A stretch of 34,870 bases of DNA from Acidobacteriota bacterium. GTDB lineage: Bacteria > Acidobacteriota > Thermoanaerobaculia > Multivoradales > J023. Position numbers and translations under genes: made by a program. The stretch's first letter is position 1. Each line of letters starts with the position of its first letter. Below are positions 15,660 through 26,341 of the stretch, in pieces. The DNA is taken from positions 1 through 34,870 of the forward strand of contig JAJCXO010000248.1 of the NCBI GenBank assembly GCA_029263395.1, written 5' to 3'. The notes under the pieces were generated by a model, which worked only from the letters and a program-made list of their open reading frames with translations, was not told the DNA's origin and did no database searches.

Positions 15660-16067
15660 CTAGCCAGGCGACTCGCTGCGAAACACCCAGGCGGTCAAGG
15701 GGCCAACAACCGCAAATTGGGCGACGGTAAAAGCCGTCTCCAGGGTCACGAAGTCGGCGATTGAGGACATGGGATATTTGGCCGCAACCGCTAGGGTCGT
15801 AAAGGTCCAGGATAGCAAGCCTGCCGCTGCGCCATAACGCAGCCCCTTCGACCACACCGATCCCGTGGTGAACAGCCGGGGGAAGGCGAGGGCGGCGAGG
15901 ATGCCCTGAATCACGATGGTGACGAAGCCGAAGGGGATAATGAGCTCCTCGCGATAAATCGCCAACGCTTCATAACGGTGGGCGAAGATCACCAGATGCC
16001 AGAGGTAGGCGATGGCGAAGGTCGGGACCAGATAGGCCATTACGGCCAGAACAAATCGTGGGCTCAT
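15660..16067 (-). CDS. Small four-helix membrane protein of unknown function
   Basis: A 135-residue protein from the ATG at 16067, which has AAGGAG about 8 bases upstream; the longer frame to 16106 lacks such a signal. About four hydrophobic segments are visible: VLAVMAYLVPTFAIAYLW, FGFVTIVIQGILAALAF, a segment around AAGLLSWTFTTLAVAA, and AQFAVVGPLTAWVF. The protein resembles a family of uncharacterised four-helix membrane proteins of this size, but I cannot name a function. Its upstream region carries two palindromes, suggesting its own regulated promoter. It reads in the same direction as the VOC and sigma-factor genes but is separated from them by about 200 bp. Confidence 0.75.
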   Translation of the reverse strand: MSPRFVLAVMAYLVPTFAIAYLWHLVIFAHRYEALAIYREELIIPFGFVTIVIQGILAALAFPRLFTTGSVWSKGLRYGAAAGLLSWTFTTLAVAAKYPMSSIADFVTLETAFTVAQFAVVGPLTAWVFRSESPG

Positions 16068-16133
16068 GATGAGGGCTCCTTGCAGGCTGTGGTGAAAGTG
16101 CTCCACGCTGAGAGCGAGGAATTTTTCGTCAAA

Positions 16134-16175
16134 TCAAGGCTTGAAATCGCATGGATATTGGTGATCTCTAGAGAT
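16134..16175. promoter_or_regulatory. Two palindromes upstream of the small membrane-protein gene
   Basis: TCAAGGCTTGA (5+1+5) at 16134-16144 and ATCTCTAGAGAT (perfect 12 bp) at 16164-16175 lie about 70-110 bp upstream of the start at 16067. Their centres are about 31 bp apart, roughly three helical turns, so they would face the same side of the DNA. This is compatible with operator sites, but no regulator is identified. Confidence 0.35.
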
Positions 16176-16265
16176 TTCGTAACGCAGAGTTGGCGGAAAA
16201 GAACCGTTCTCCGCGTGGTCTGACTTTTGCCACAGCCTGCTAACCTGGATTCAGGGCGCATCAAC

Positions 16266-16652
16266 TCAGCTGTCTTTCTGTGGGTAGGTGATGAAGGCCA
16301 GGCTGGCGCCGAACGGATCTTCGATCACCGAAATTCGACCGACCCCGGGGGCCGAGAACGGTTCGGCCAGCACCTTGGCGCCGGCTTCAAGAGCTGCCTG
16401 GGTGCGGGTGTCGACATCGTCGACGGTAACGTAGGCTAGCCACGAGCTGGTTGAGGCGGGTTTGGGGGAGAAGCCACCGATCGGTTGCTCGCCGAGCAGG
16501 ATGCCGGGATAGGAACTGCCATCTTGCATCGGCATGTCGGTGACGGTCCAACCGAGGACCTTCTCGTAAAAAGATCTGGCTGCCGCCGAGTCCTGGCCTT
16601 GAAATTCGACCCAGCTGAAGGCACCGTGGGTTTGCATGGGATTGACGCTCAT
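16266..16652 (-). CDS. VOC (glyoxalase/bleomycin-resistance fold) family protein
   Basis: A 128-residue protein with a paired beta-alpha-beta-beta-beta fold. GAFSWVEFQGQDSAAARSFYEKVLGW opens the first module. WLAYVTVDDVDTRTQAALEAGAKVL and VIEDPFGASLAF form the second. This is the subgroup often annotated as a glyoxalase-like or 27-kDa-antigen-like protein. The His/Glu metal ligands of true glyoxalase I are not clearly all present, so the reaction is unknown. The ATG has AGGAGAG eight bases upstream. It lies 113 bp downstream of the ECF sigma gene on the same strand and may be part of its regulon. Confidence 0.85.
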   Translation of the reverse strand: MSVNPMQTHGAFSWVEFQGQDSAAARSFYEKVLGWTVTDMPMQDGSSYPGILLGEQPIGGFSPKPASTSSWLAYVTVDDVDTRTQAALEAGAKVLAEPFSAPGVGRISVIEDPFGASLAFITYPQKDS

Positions 16653-16765
16653 TGTTCTCTCTCCTGTCCTGAGTTAGGGAGATCGACCGTCCCGCCTGTA
16701 TGGCGAGGGGTCGGGTTGTCGTTCAGGCAGAGGACGGATGGGCCGACGCGAAACCGACAGTCAGA

Positions 16766-18094
16766 TCAAACTTCGTCTAACTTTTTTCCGACGCGTTCGA
16801 GCTGTTGGCGGATGTGGGCTCGTTCAGCAGGAGTCCGAGCCAGGGTGAGGGCACGCTGATAGGCCGCTCGCGCTGGCGTTTCGTGACCGAGTTTGGCCAA
16901 CAATGCCCCGTGCACGCCGTGGTAGTGGAAATATCCATCAAGAGGCTCACGGAGGCCTTCGACGAGCTCCAACGCCGCAGCGGCGCCGCGGGTCTTCTCG
17001 ACAACCACCGCCCGGTTCAGTGTCACCACCGGGGACGGCATCAGGCGCTCCAGGCTTATGTAGAGCCTCTCGATCTCCTGCCAATCAGTGTCTTCAGCGC
17101 GACTTGCATGAGAATGCACTGCGGCAATTGCCGCCTGGATCTGAAACGGACCGGGTTGGTGTCGACGCAGCGCCTTTTCGACCAGCACCAACCCTTCGGC
17201 TATCGCCCCAGCATCCCACTGGCCACGATCCTGATCTTCGAGCAAGATGAGGTCGCCGTGGGCGTCGAGGCGTGCTCGACTGCGTGCATGCTGGAGCAGG
17301 CAGAGGGCGAGCAGTCCCATGATTTCCGCTTGATCTGGGAACAGACGCAGCAGCAGGCGGGCTAACCGGATCGCCTCGTCGCAAAGGGTGGTCCTGATCT
17401 GATGGTCCCCTGCGCTTGCCGAATAGCCCTCATTGAACAGCAGGTAGATCATGGTGGAGACCGTCCGCAATCGTTCCGTGCGTTCGTCGGCCGTCGGTTG
17501 TGCAAACGGGATGTTGCGCTCGGCGACACGGCGTTTGGCGCGAGTGATGCGCTGCTCCATCGTCTTGGGCGCTACCAGGAAGGCGCGGGCGATCTCGGGG
17601 ACCGTTAAACCCGCCACGATGCGCAGGGCCAGCGCTAGTTGCTGCGGAACCTCTAGCTGTGGATGGCAGCACACGAACAGCAGGCGCAGCACATCATCGC
17701 GGACCTCTGCCTGATCAAGCGCTTCGATCATCTGGACCTCGCCGTGTGCTGTTTCGATCAGATCGTCGTGTTCTGGCAGAGGTTCGCGACGTTGTTGTCG
17801 ACGCTTCTGGTCCAGCCCGTAGTTGCGGCCGACGAAAATCAACCAGGCCGGGGCATCACGCGGTGGCCCCTGGTCGGGCCAGCGACGCAGGGCTCGAAGG
17901 CAGGCCTCTTGGAATGCTTCTTCCGCTGTGTCCAAGTCCCTGAAGTAACGGGTCAGCGCTGCGATAGCTTGTGGACGAGCCGCGACGAGTTGCGGCTCGA
18001 TCCACGCCAGGTCTGCAGACGATATTGCAGCAGACGATGATGCAGCAGACGATGAGGCGTCAGCCGGCTTGTCCACCCTTGGAGGCTCGGCCAT
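16766..18094 (-). CDS. ECF-type RNA polymerase sigma factor, ECF42-like, with C-terminal TPR-like extension
   Basis: A 442-residue protein. Region 2 spans the segment around ALTRYFRDLDTAEEAFQEACLRAL and region 4 lies around LALALRIVAGLTVPEIARAFLVAPKTMEQRITRAK. DDVLRLLFVCCHPQLE and YLLFNEGYSAS are characteristic of this long sigma subgroup (ECF42, DUF6596 extension). A helical, TPR-like C-terminal domain replaces an anti-sigma partner; in this family the extension is needed for activity. The ATG at 18094 overlaps the YciI stop as TGATG; the in-frame TTG one codon earlier is less likely. The N-terminus contains a 15-bp triplicate (18015-18059) giving a Ser/Ala-rich leader. Confidence 0.93.
   Translation of the reverse strand: MAEPPRVDKPADASSSAASSSAAISSADLAWIEPQLVAARPQAIAALTRYFRDLDTAEEAFQEACLRALRRWPDQGPPRDAPAWLIFVGRNYGLDQKRRQQRREPLPEHDDLIETAHGEVQMIEALDQAEVRDDVLRLLFVCCHPQLEVPQQLALALRIVAGLTVPEIARAFLVAPKTMEQRITRAKRRVAERNIPFAQPTADERTERLRTVSTMIYLLFNEGYSASAGDHQIRTTLCDEAIRLARLLLRLFPDQAEIMGLLALCLLQHARSRARLDAHGDLILLEDQDRGQWDAGAIAEGLVLVEKALRRHQPGPFQIQAAIAAVHSHASRAEDTDWQEIERLYISLERLMPSPVVTLNRAVVVEKTRGAAAALELVEGLREPLDGYFHYHGVHGALLAKLGHETPARAAYQRALTLARTPAERAHIRQQLERVGKKLDEV
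18015..18059. repeat. 15-bp tandem repeat, three copies, in the sigma-factor gene
   Basis: Units at 18015-18029, 18030-18044 and 18045-18059 begin GCAGACGAT and differ at the 3' end. They keep frame and encode the N-terminal Ser/Ala run ahead of sigma region 2. Confidence 0.85.
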
Positions 18095-18486
18095 CAATCT
18101 GAGGTCGCAGTGGGCAGCACACCGGGCTCGAACCAGCCGATCGGACGGACTTCCAAGGCACCGCTGTCGAGGGGCAGGGTTTGAGCGGCGGCAATCGCTT
18201 CATCCAACGAGTCACACTCGAAGATGTAGAAGCCTACGAGATGCTCTTTGGTCTCTGCGAACGGTCCATCGAGAATCACCGGCTTGCCGGCCTTCTTGGC
18301 GGTACGGTTTTGGGTAACTGTCACCGCCGCGGTGGTTGGCATCAAGCGAGCGACGGGACCGAGGCGGCCAGCGCTGCGCAGCGTCTTCTGCAGGGCGATG
18401 TGTTGTTCGAGGTGAGCTGCGTTCTCGGCAGCGGGGCGGGCCTCGACAACGGCTTCTGAGTCGTAGATCAAGATCGAATACAGCAT
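18094..18486 (-). CDS. YciI/DGPF-domain protein, partner of the ECF sigma factor
   Basis: A 130-residue protein of the YciI-like (DGPF) family. The hallmark VILDGPFAETKEHLVGFYIFE is present mid-protein, with the acidic and His residues of the predicted active site around it. It begins MLYSILIYDSE, a first beta strand. In ECF42 systems one or more DGPF proteins are encoded next to the sigma factor and belong to its regulon; the exact biochemical role is unsettled. The ATG at 18486 is preceded by AGGAGAAGG. It overlaps the sigma gene by 1 bp (TGATG). The 202-bp gap to the divergent glgX (18487-18688) should hold promoters for both sides. Confidence 0.93.
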   Translation of the reverse strand: MLYSILIYDSEAVVEARPAAENAAHLEQHIALQKTLRSAGRLGPVARLMPTTAAVTVTQNRTAKKAGKPVILDGPFAETKEHLVGFYIFECDSLDEAIAAAQTLPLDSGALEVRPIGWFEPGVLPTATSD

Positions 18487-18688
18487 GCCTTCTCCTATGG
18501 GTACTTTAGTCTGGCGTTCCTAGGACGCTGGAAAGGCCCGTGATCCGACCGAACATGGCGATTTTGTGCGGACCATGTTACGTTGACGATCGAGCTTTGA
18601 GCATGGCTGGTCTTCGACACGATTTCAAATCGGCACTGCGCTCCCTGCGGGCGGCACGGGTTGCGCCGTTGGAATTGTTGCGCGCTGA

Positions 18689-20797
<2,109 letters not shown>

Positions 20798-20801
20798 TTG
20801 G

Positions 20802-23800
20802 TCAGAGGTCTTGCTGCCGAAAGACGGCAAGGTCCTTCTCAGCACGCCCCAGTAAGGGATGATGCAGTGTCTGGTAACACCGTAAGCGACGTTCTAGGAA
20901 GTCTGCTTCCCAGGGTACGTGAGGCTCGAAGGGGGCGAGGGCTTGCTCGCAGAGAGCCGCAAAAGCGGTGGTTTCTGCGATCTCGAGGCGAGTGCGTTGA
21001 CGGGCTTCGTCGAGCAATTGGACGGAGAAGGAGTCTCCCAACACACGGAACAGGTCAAGGCCGTGGACGGCGTCAACGCGGCTCAATTCGACAGCTAGAG
21101 CAAGGGCTCGCTCAAGGGTCGGGCGGTGGATCCAAGGATGGCTGCGGGCACCGCGAAAGACCGCCATCAGATGGTCTCGGGTTGTGTCCAATTGTCCCGT
21201 TCGGTAGGTGAAGCGCGCCCGCACCGCGTCCGCGGCCACCGGCTGTCCGGTGGCCGTCAGCTGGGTAGCGTGCTCCAGCGCTCGAGGGTCGCCGCTTTCG
21301 GCCAGCGCTTCAGCAACGATCAGCCGGTCGATAGGTGACGCTGCAGTGCTGGGTTGGGAATGCCAACGGCGCCCGGCGGCGATCAAGTCGCCGAGGATGT
21401 AGGCATTGCGGGCTGAAATTCTGGAGTCGGCGTCGTCTTCGAGGCCCAAAGGCGAGCTGAGGGCACCCCACTTGGCATCGCGAGCGGTCCGCAGCTCGAG
21501 CACTCGACGCCAATCGAGGCGGCCGTTGCGGATCGGTGGCAGATGTTCGCGACGGGCTGTCGCCAGCGCCGACAGACGATGCACGCTGAAGCCAAGGTCA
21601 CGCCCCAGGCCGCGGGCGAAACCGAACTCGACTATCGGATGGTCGTCGGTGTTGAGGGTGGCCACCTGGCGATGGATTGCGGTCGCGAGGGAGGACGAGG
21701 CTATAAAGCCGGTGTAGAAACCCTCGGCGCCTTCAACTCCGAGAGTGAACTGGAGGGCGCTGCGTAGAGGTTCCTCCAGGGTGCGTCGCTGGGTGCGGGC
21801 AAGGTCGTGATCAATCGGCGACTTGCTGGCTGCCAGCAAAAGGTCACCGCTGGCCAATTGCCAAATCTCGACGTGGGGAATCTCCGCAACCAGCGTCGCG
21901 ATCACGGTGCGCACCAGGTCGGCGTCCACGTGGTAACTCTGCAGCCACTGCAGAAAGATGCCCTCGTCCGCCAGCCGGGTTGCGGCGTCTCGGTAGAGGT
22001 CGCGGGTAAACAAGCTGGCGATGCCGGCACGGTAGGGGTTCGACGGTTCGGAGAAGATCAGATCGTAGGTTTGGCGAGACGTACGCAACATCTCGCGCCC
22101 ATCGCCGATGTGGAGGTGGACTGCCGGTTGCGACAAGACGTCATGATTGACCGCGGTGCAGATCTTGGCGACGTCGATCATCGCGGGTTCGAGTTCGGCA
22201 ACGTCGACCCGAAGGATGCCCGGGACCTGAGCCAGCCAGCCAGCACTCGAGCCTGTACCCAACCCGATGACTAGGGCATTTTTGGGCGCGGGGTGGAGGG
22301 TTGCGCCAATCAACACACTCATCACCTGAGTGGGAGCGTCACTGATCGCGCTACCGTCAGCTTTGCCATTGACCAACAGTGAGGCCTCGTCGAGGCCATG
22401 GATCGCTACGCTCGACTCGCGGCCATCTCGCTCCCAGCCGATCGCCCGGCGCACCGCATGACTCATCCGCCGCACTTCGTTGGGGCCGTCGAAGGCCGAC
22501 GGCATACCCCCGGCGCCGGTAGGTGTGTGGCGCCAGACTGCGCTCGGCCCTGGGGCCATTGTTGCCAACCCTAGGGTTCCGAGGGTTGCTGCCAGAGGCC
22601 AAACGAGTCGACGAGTGGCGGTCCTTGAAGGACGGGCCAGCACAATTGCCCAGCCGGCGAGGACCAATAACGACAAGGCGACCAGGATCCATAGATGGGG
22701 CGCCGAGAACAATGTGAGCAAACCCAAGCCGCCTGCCGCCGCGCCAGCCACCGCACCGGCGGTATTACAGGCGTAGGCTTGACCGATCTGACGTCCAAGG
22801 TGTTGTCGACCTCGGCCGAGCAGGGCAATCAGCAATGGGAATTGAAAGCCAGCGATCACCGCCGCCGGCAACACGACCACCCCAGCCAGCGCCGCCCAAC
22901 CGGCGACCTGCAGAGCAAAACTGACCTCACCAAGAGGCCTGAGCAACATGGCGACGACGGCGATCCGGTCCCCGAGGGCATAGGGGATCAGCAGCAGCAG
23001 CGCCTCCGCGGTGCAGGTGCCGGCAAAGGTCAGCAACGTCGGGCTGTGTCTTCGGGAGCTGGCGCCATAAAGCCACCCCCCGAGACCAACACCGAGCAAG
23101 GCCACCGCCAGAATGAGTCCAAAGGTGTAGGACGATCCACCCAACACCGGAGCGAGCATGCGGTACCACACCATCTCCATCAAGAAGAAGGCAAACCCAA
23201 CCGCTGCGGCTGCGGTCAGGACAAATCTCGGGTGAGTCGCTCGAAGCTCGAGGGCCTCTTCGGGTAGGTCCTCGGCAACCTCCTCGAGACGTCCCAGAAG
23301 AGGTGCCTCTTGGGCGTCTGTCGTCGATGCTCTGCCGAGCCACCAGGCCACCGCCGCCACCAGCAGATTGAGGCCGCTTGCCGCCCATAACGTGCCGCGG
23401 ATCCCGAGGTGTTCCAAGGCCAGAAAAGTTGCCGCCAACGCGCCGCACACGGCGCCCAGGGTATTGGCGGCATAGAGCAAGGCGACCGACCGTCGCCCAG
23501 TGTCCGTTGTGTGGGCAATGGCTCGGCTAGCAGCTGGCAATGTGCCGCCCATCAGGAAGGTCGGGACGCCGAGGACAAGTGCCGACAGCGCTAAGCGGAG
23601 TGCTGTCGCGGTTGGGCTGCCGAGTTCGCTGGTACCCCCGAGGCCGAAGTAGATGTGCTGTGCGACGAGGATCAACCAAGGGCTGAGGGCTGCCGAGATC
23701 GCCACTCCCGCTTCCAGCCCTGCATAACCGATGAGTGGGCGCCGCCAACGGTCGGCACGGGGCCCCAGGATCAGGCTACCGATACCGAGGCCGGCCATGA

Positions 23801-23942
23801 AGATCGCCAGGGTGACTGCCGAGGCGGTGGTACTGCCGCCGAAGATCAGCCTAAGAAGACGGAGCCAGGCGACTTGAAACACCAGCGCACAGAAGCCGGA
23901 GAGCAAGAGCAGGGGAGCCACCCGTGAGATCGATAACGTCAT
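20802..23942 (-). CDS. Large membrane protein with fused spermidine-synthase-like domain
   Basis: 1046 residues from the ATG at 23942, one base after the stop of the paralogous upstream gene (TGAGATG). The longer frame to 24158 overlaps that gene and is rejected. The N-terminal half has about twelve or more hydrophobic segments in a transporter-like arrangement (LLLLSGFCALVFQVAWLRLL opening, MGGTLPAASRA, LLYAANTLGAVCGA, then a second set). Next comes an aminopropyltransferase-fold domain: ALVIGLGTGSSAGWLA binds the nucleotide cofactor, DVAELEPAMIDVA follows, and the active-site region reads SEPSNPYRAGIASLFTRDLY. The last 300 residues are helical, TPR-like, of unknown role. The family (fused MFS/spermidine synthase) has no settled substrate. 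Polyamine synthesis should not be assumed. Confidence 0.85.
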   Translation of the reverse strand: MTLSISRVAPLLLLSGFCALVFQVAWLRLLRLIFGGSTTASAVTLAIFMAGLGIGSLILGPRADRWRRPLIGYAGLEAGVAISAALSPWLILVAQHIYFGLGGTSELGSPTATALRLALSALVLGVPTFLMGGTLPAASRAIAHTTDTGRRSVALLYAANTLGAVCGALAATFLALEHLGIRGTLWAASGLNLLVAAVAWWLGRASTTDAQEAPLLGRLEEVAEDLPEEALELRATHPRFVLTAAAAVGFAFFLMEMVWYRMLAPVLGGSSYTFGLILAVALLGVGLGGWLYGASSRRHSPTLLTFAGTCTAEALLLLIPYALGDRIAVVAMLLRPLGEVSFALQVAGWAALAGVVVLPAAVIAGFQFPLLIALLGRGRQHLGRQIGQAYACNTAGAVAGAAAGGLGLLTLFSAPHLWILVALSLLVLAGWAIVLARPSRTATRRLVWPLAATLGTLGLATMAPGPSAVWRHTPTGAGGMPSAFDGPNEVRRMSHAVRRAIGWERDGRESSVAIHGLDEASLLVNGKADGSAISDAPTQVMSVLIGATLHPAPKNALVIGLGTGSSAGWLAQVPGILRVDVAELEPAMIDVAKICTAVNHDVLSQPAVHLHIGDGREMLRTSRQTYDLIFSEPSNPYRAGIASLFTRDLYRDAATRLADEGIFLQWLQSYHVDADLVRTVIATLVAEIPHVEIWQLASGDLLLAASKSPIDHDLARTQRRTLEEPLRSALQFTLGVEGAEGFYTGFIASSSLATAIHRQVATLNTDDHPIVEFGFARGLGRDLGFSVHRLSALATARREHLPPIRNGRLDWRRVLELRTARDAKWGALSSPLGLEDDADSRISARNAYILGDLIAAGRRWHSQPSTAASPIDRLIVAEALAESGDPRALEHATQLTATGQPVAADAVRARFTYRTGQLDTTRDHLMAVFRGARSHPWIHRPTLERALALAVELSRVDAVHGLDLFRVLGDSFSVQLLDEARQRTRLEIAETTAFAALCEQALAPFEPHVPWEADFLERRLRCYQTLHHPLLGRAEKDLAVFRQQDL

Positions 23943-23943
23943 C

Positions 23944-26319
23944 TCAGTGTTCCCCGAGTTGCTGCCCGCCCAACAGAGCCTGTCCGCCGAGCAGACCCTG
24001 CTCGATGCTTGGTGGCCTCTGAGCTTCGAAGATGGTGACATCTTGCCGAGCTTGTTTCGACAAGGGATGGCGAGTGCGTCGGTAACAGGCGACACGATCG
24101 CGCAGGAAGGTGTCTTCCCACGGCGGGTGCGGCTCGAACGCTTCGAACGCTTGTGCACACCGATCAGGGTCGGTGCTAGCGAGCGCGATCCGGGTCTTCA
24201 GGCGCGCCTCGTCGAGCAGCCAAACCGCAAACGGCTCTTCCAGAGCGTCGAACAATTCGGAGGTGATCGACCCCAGATAGCTATCAGCCTGGGCCAGCTC
24301 GACGGCGAGCTCGAGGCCACGTATCAAGGTTGGAGGATAGACCCGCGGGTTGGCATGCGCCGCACGAAAAGCAGTGAGCAGGTGCCGGGTGGCGGCGGCA
24401 GGTGCTCGACGCCGCAGCTGCCAGCGGGCGAGGATGATCTCGGTTTCGATTGGGCGATTCTGCCGCAGCGCTTCAACCAGCTCCGGGACCCGATCATCGG
24501 CTAGCTCGGCGGAGGTCTCGGCAACCAGCAGACGATCGAACGGACTGCTCGGTTGTTGTCCGGCAGTCGCCCATTCGATCCGAGCTCGCCTGAGGTCGCC
24601 GCGCAAAAACGCGGTGGTAACAGGGTCGTGATCGGTGCTCATCTGCTCCCATGTTGCCAGTCGAGTACGGTCCAGAGCAGTACGGTCTAGAGCGTCGACC
24701 CGAGACCCTGCGGCACCCGGTAACGTCTCACCACGGACGAGGAACTCTGCCAGCCCTTCGACACCCCACAACCAGTCGAGAGCACCACGGTAGGGCTCTT
24801 GCTCGGCGAGCGTTCGCAGGCGCTCGAGATCGGGAGTAATAGGCTCGGCACTTGCAACCAGCAGAGTGCGATCGTGTTGCACTTGCCAGGTTTCCACCTG
24901 TGGCAAGCTACGTTCGAGCTCGGCTCGCGCTATCTTCAGGTGCCGTGACGGCAGGTGCCGAGACGGCAGATGTCGAAGTAGGAGCCCGCCTGGCGCCAAC
25001 CGCTTCGCAGCAGCTCGATAGAGCCCCAGCGTGTTGCGAGTCAGGTGCGACGGGTCGATCAGGATGAGATCGTAGCGATCGTCGCTGGCGGCGGGCAGGC
25101 CGTGCTGAACGATCAGTCGCACTTTGGGATTTGTTAGCGCGTCGTGATGGAGCGCCGCGAACGCTGTTGCGGCGCGTTCCATCGCGGGTTCGACCTCGGT
25201 CACGTCTACGCGTTCGATCTCCGGCACGGCGGCGAGCCAGCCAGTGCTTGTGCCGCTACCGAGTCCGACGACCAAAGCCCGCCTTGGGCGAGGATGAAGA
25301 GCAGCGCCAATCAGGCCGCTCATCACTTCCGCCGAGACATTGTGGAGACCGCCCACCGGACGACCATTAACTCGCAGTTCGGCGCCGCGCCGCGTCGCCA
25401 AAGCGACCCCCGAGGTTCTGCCGTCGGTGGCCCATTGGATCGTGCGTTGTTCTTGCTCGATCCAACGACTGAGCGCTGCCCGTCCGGAGAACGCCATTGG
25501 CCCGGTGACGGACGCGTCCACTGCGATTGGGCTGTGCTGCGAAATCGCAGTCGGTCCGGGCAAGCTGGCTAAGCAGATCGCTAGAGCGGCCGGGGGCAAG
25601 CTACCGACGAAGCGTCTCCACGGTTTGCCGTGACGCCAACCGCGCATCGCCAGGGCCAGAGCCAGGATGGCTAGTGTGAGCGCAACGATGCGCCAAGCAC
25701 CAACCACGGTTAGCCCATGGAGCATCTCCGTGCGTGCCCCGAGCCAGCTGAGCAACATGCTCAACATCACCACACAAAGCGAACGTGCGAGCTGTCGAGG
25801 CTTGCCGGTCGCTAGCGTCCGCCCCAAGCTTGCACCGAAGCCCAGTGCTGCAGGCAGTACCAGAGGCATCGCCACCAGGCACCAGCCGAGGAGCCTCGAC
25901 CCCTCACCAGCGGTGCTCATCGGCCGCAGTAGCAGCGCCAATAGAGCAAGTCGATCGCCGAAAGCGTAGGGCAGGATGAGCAACACAGCCGTCCACGCGA
26001 TCGCCACCCTTGTTGGCCGGGGCCTTACGACCTGTAAAACCCAGCCGACAGCGAGGCCGGCCACGACGAGGCTCAGCACTAGCCACCAGATTTGCCCGGG
26101 CTGCGGCAGACTTGGCCCAGATCCGAGCAGAGGGGTCAGCAGGCGGATCCAGGTGGCCAGCATTAGGCCGAGGCAACAACCGAGGAGGCCGGCGAGGATC
26201 GTCGCCTGGCCGTTCGAGAGCTCATCGGCTGCTGCTAGTGACGGTGGGTCGTTCAAAGGCTGGGCGAGTTCTAGCGTGTTGCTATCGAATCGATCCGCGG
26301 ATCGTAAGGGGTGGGCCAC
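23944..26319 (-). CDS. Divergent paralogue of the membrane/spermidine-synthase-like protein
   Basis: About 791 residues from a GTG at 26319; the start is uncertain, and the open frame runs to 26433 inside selA. It is paralogous to the next gene: PYAFGDRLALLALLLRP versus PYALGDRIAVVAMLLRP, ALVVGLGSGTSTGWLA versus ALVIGLGTGSSAGWLA, and FEPHPPWEDTFLRDRVACY versus FEPHVPWEADFLERRLRCY. It lacks roughly the first six membrane segments. Its catalytic-region motif is DPSHLTRNTLGLY instead of EPSNPYRAGIASLF, so enzymatic activity may be lost or altered. It contains three short in-frame repeats (23962, 24662, 24937). A tandem duplication followed by decay or specialisation of this copy is the simplest reading. 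Confidence 0.8.
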   Translation of the reverse strand: MAHPLRSADRFDSNTLELAQPLNDPPSLAAADELSNGQATILAGLLGCCLGLMLATWIRLLTPLLGSGPSLPQPGQIWWLVLSLVVAGLAVGWVLQVVRPRPTRVAIAWTAVLLILPYAFGDRLALLALLLRPMSTAGEGSRLLGWCLVAMPLVLPAALGFGASLGRTLATGKPRQLARSLCVVMLSMLLSWLGARTEMLHGLTVVGAWRIVALTLAILALALAMRGWRHGKPWRRFVGSLPPAALAICLASLPGPTAISQHSPIAVDASVTGPMAFSGRAALSRWIEQEQRTIQWATDGRTSGVALATRRGAELRVNGRPVGGLHNVSAEVMSGLIGAALHPRPRRALVVGLGSGTSTGWLAAVPEIERVDVTEVEPAMERAATAFAALHHDALTNPKVRLIVQHGLPAASDDRYDLILIDPSHLTRNTLGLYRAAAKRLAPGGLLLRHLPSRHLPSRHLKIARAELERSLPQVETWQVQHDRTLLVASAEPITPDLERLRTLAEQEPYRGALDWLWGVEGLAEFLVRGETLPGAAGSRVDALDRTALDRTRLATWEQMSTDHDPVTTAFLRGDLRRARIEWATAGQQPSSPFDRLLVAETSAELADDRVPELVEALRQNRPIETEIILARWQLRRRAPAAATRHLLTAFRAAHANPRVYPPTLIRGLELAVELAQADSYLGSITSELFDALEEPFAVWLLDEARLKTRIALASTDPDRCAQAFEAFEPHPPWEDTFLRDRVACYRRTRHPLSKQARQDVTIFEAQRPPSIEQGLLGGQALLGGQQLGEH
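23962..23997. repeat. 18-bp tandem duplication at the 3' end of the paralogue gene
   Basis: Imperfect copies CTGCCCGCCCAACAGAGC and CTGTCCGCCGAGCAGACC sit at 23962-23979 and 23980-23997. They encode LLGGQ-A-LLGGQ near the C-terminus, a segment not seen in the sister protein. Confidence 0.7.
24662..24691. repeat. 15-bp tandem duplication in the paralogue gene
   Basis: Imperfect copies CGAGTACGGTCCAGA and GCAGTACGGTCTAGA are adjacent at 24662-24676 and 24677-24691. In frame they give LDRTA then LDRTR. Confidence 0.75.
24937..24981. repeat. 15-bp tandem repeat, three copies, in the paralogue gene
   Basis: Units at 24937 (CAGGTGCCGTGACGG), 24952 and 24967 are in frame and encode HLPSR-HLPSR-HLKIA, just after the cofactor-binding domain core. 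Confidence 0.85.
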
Positions 26320-26341
26320 AGGTTGTATAGACTCTCCGTTT

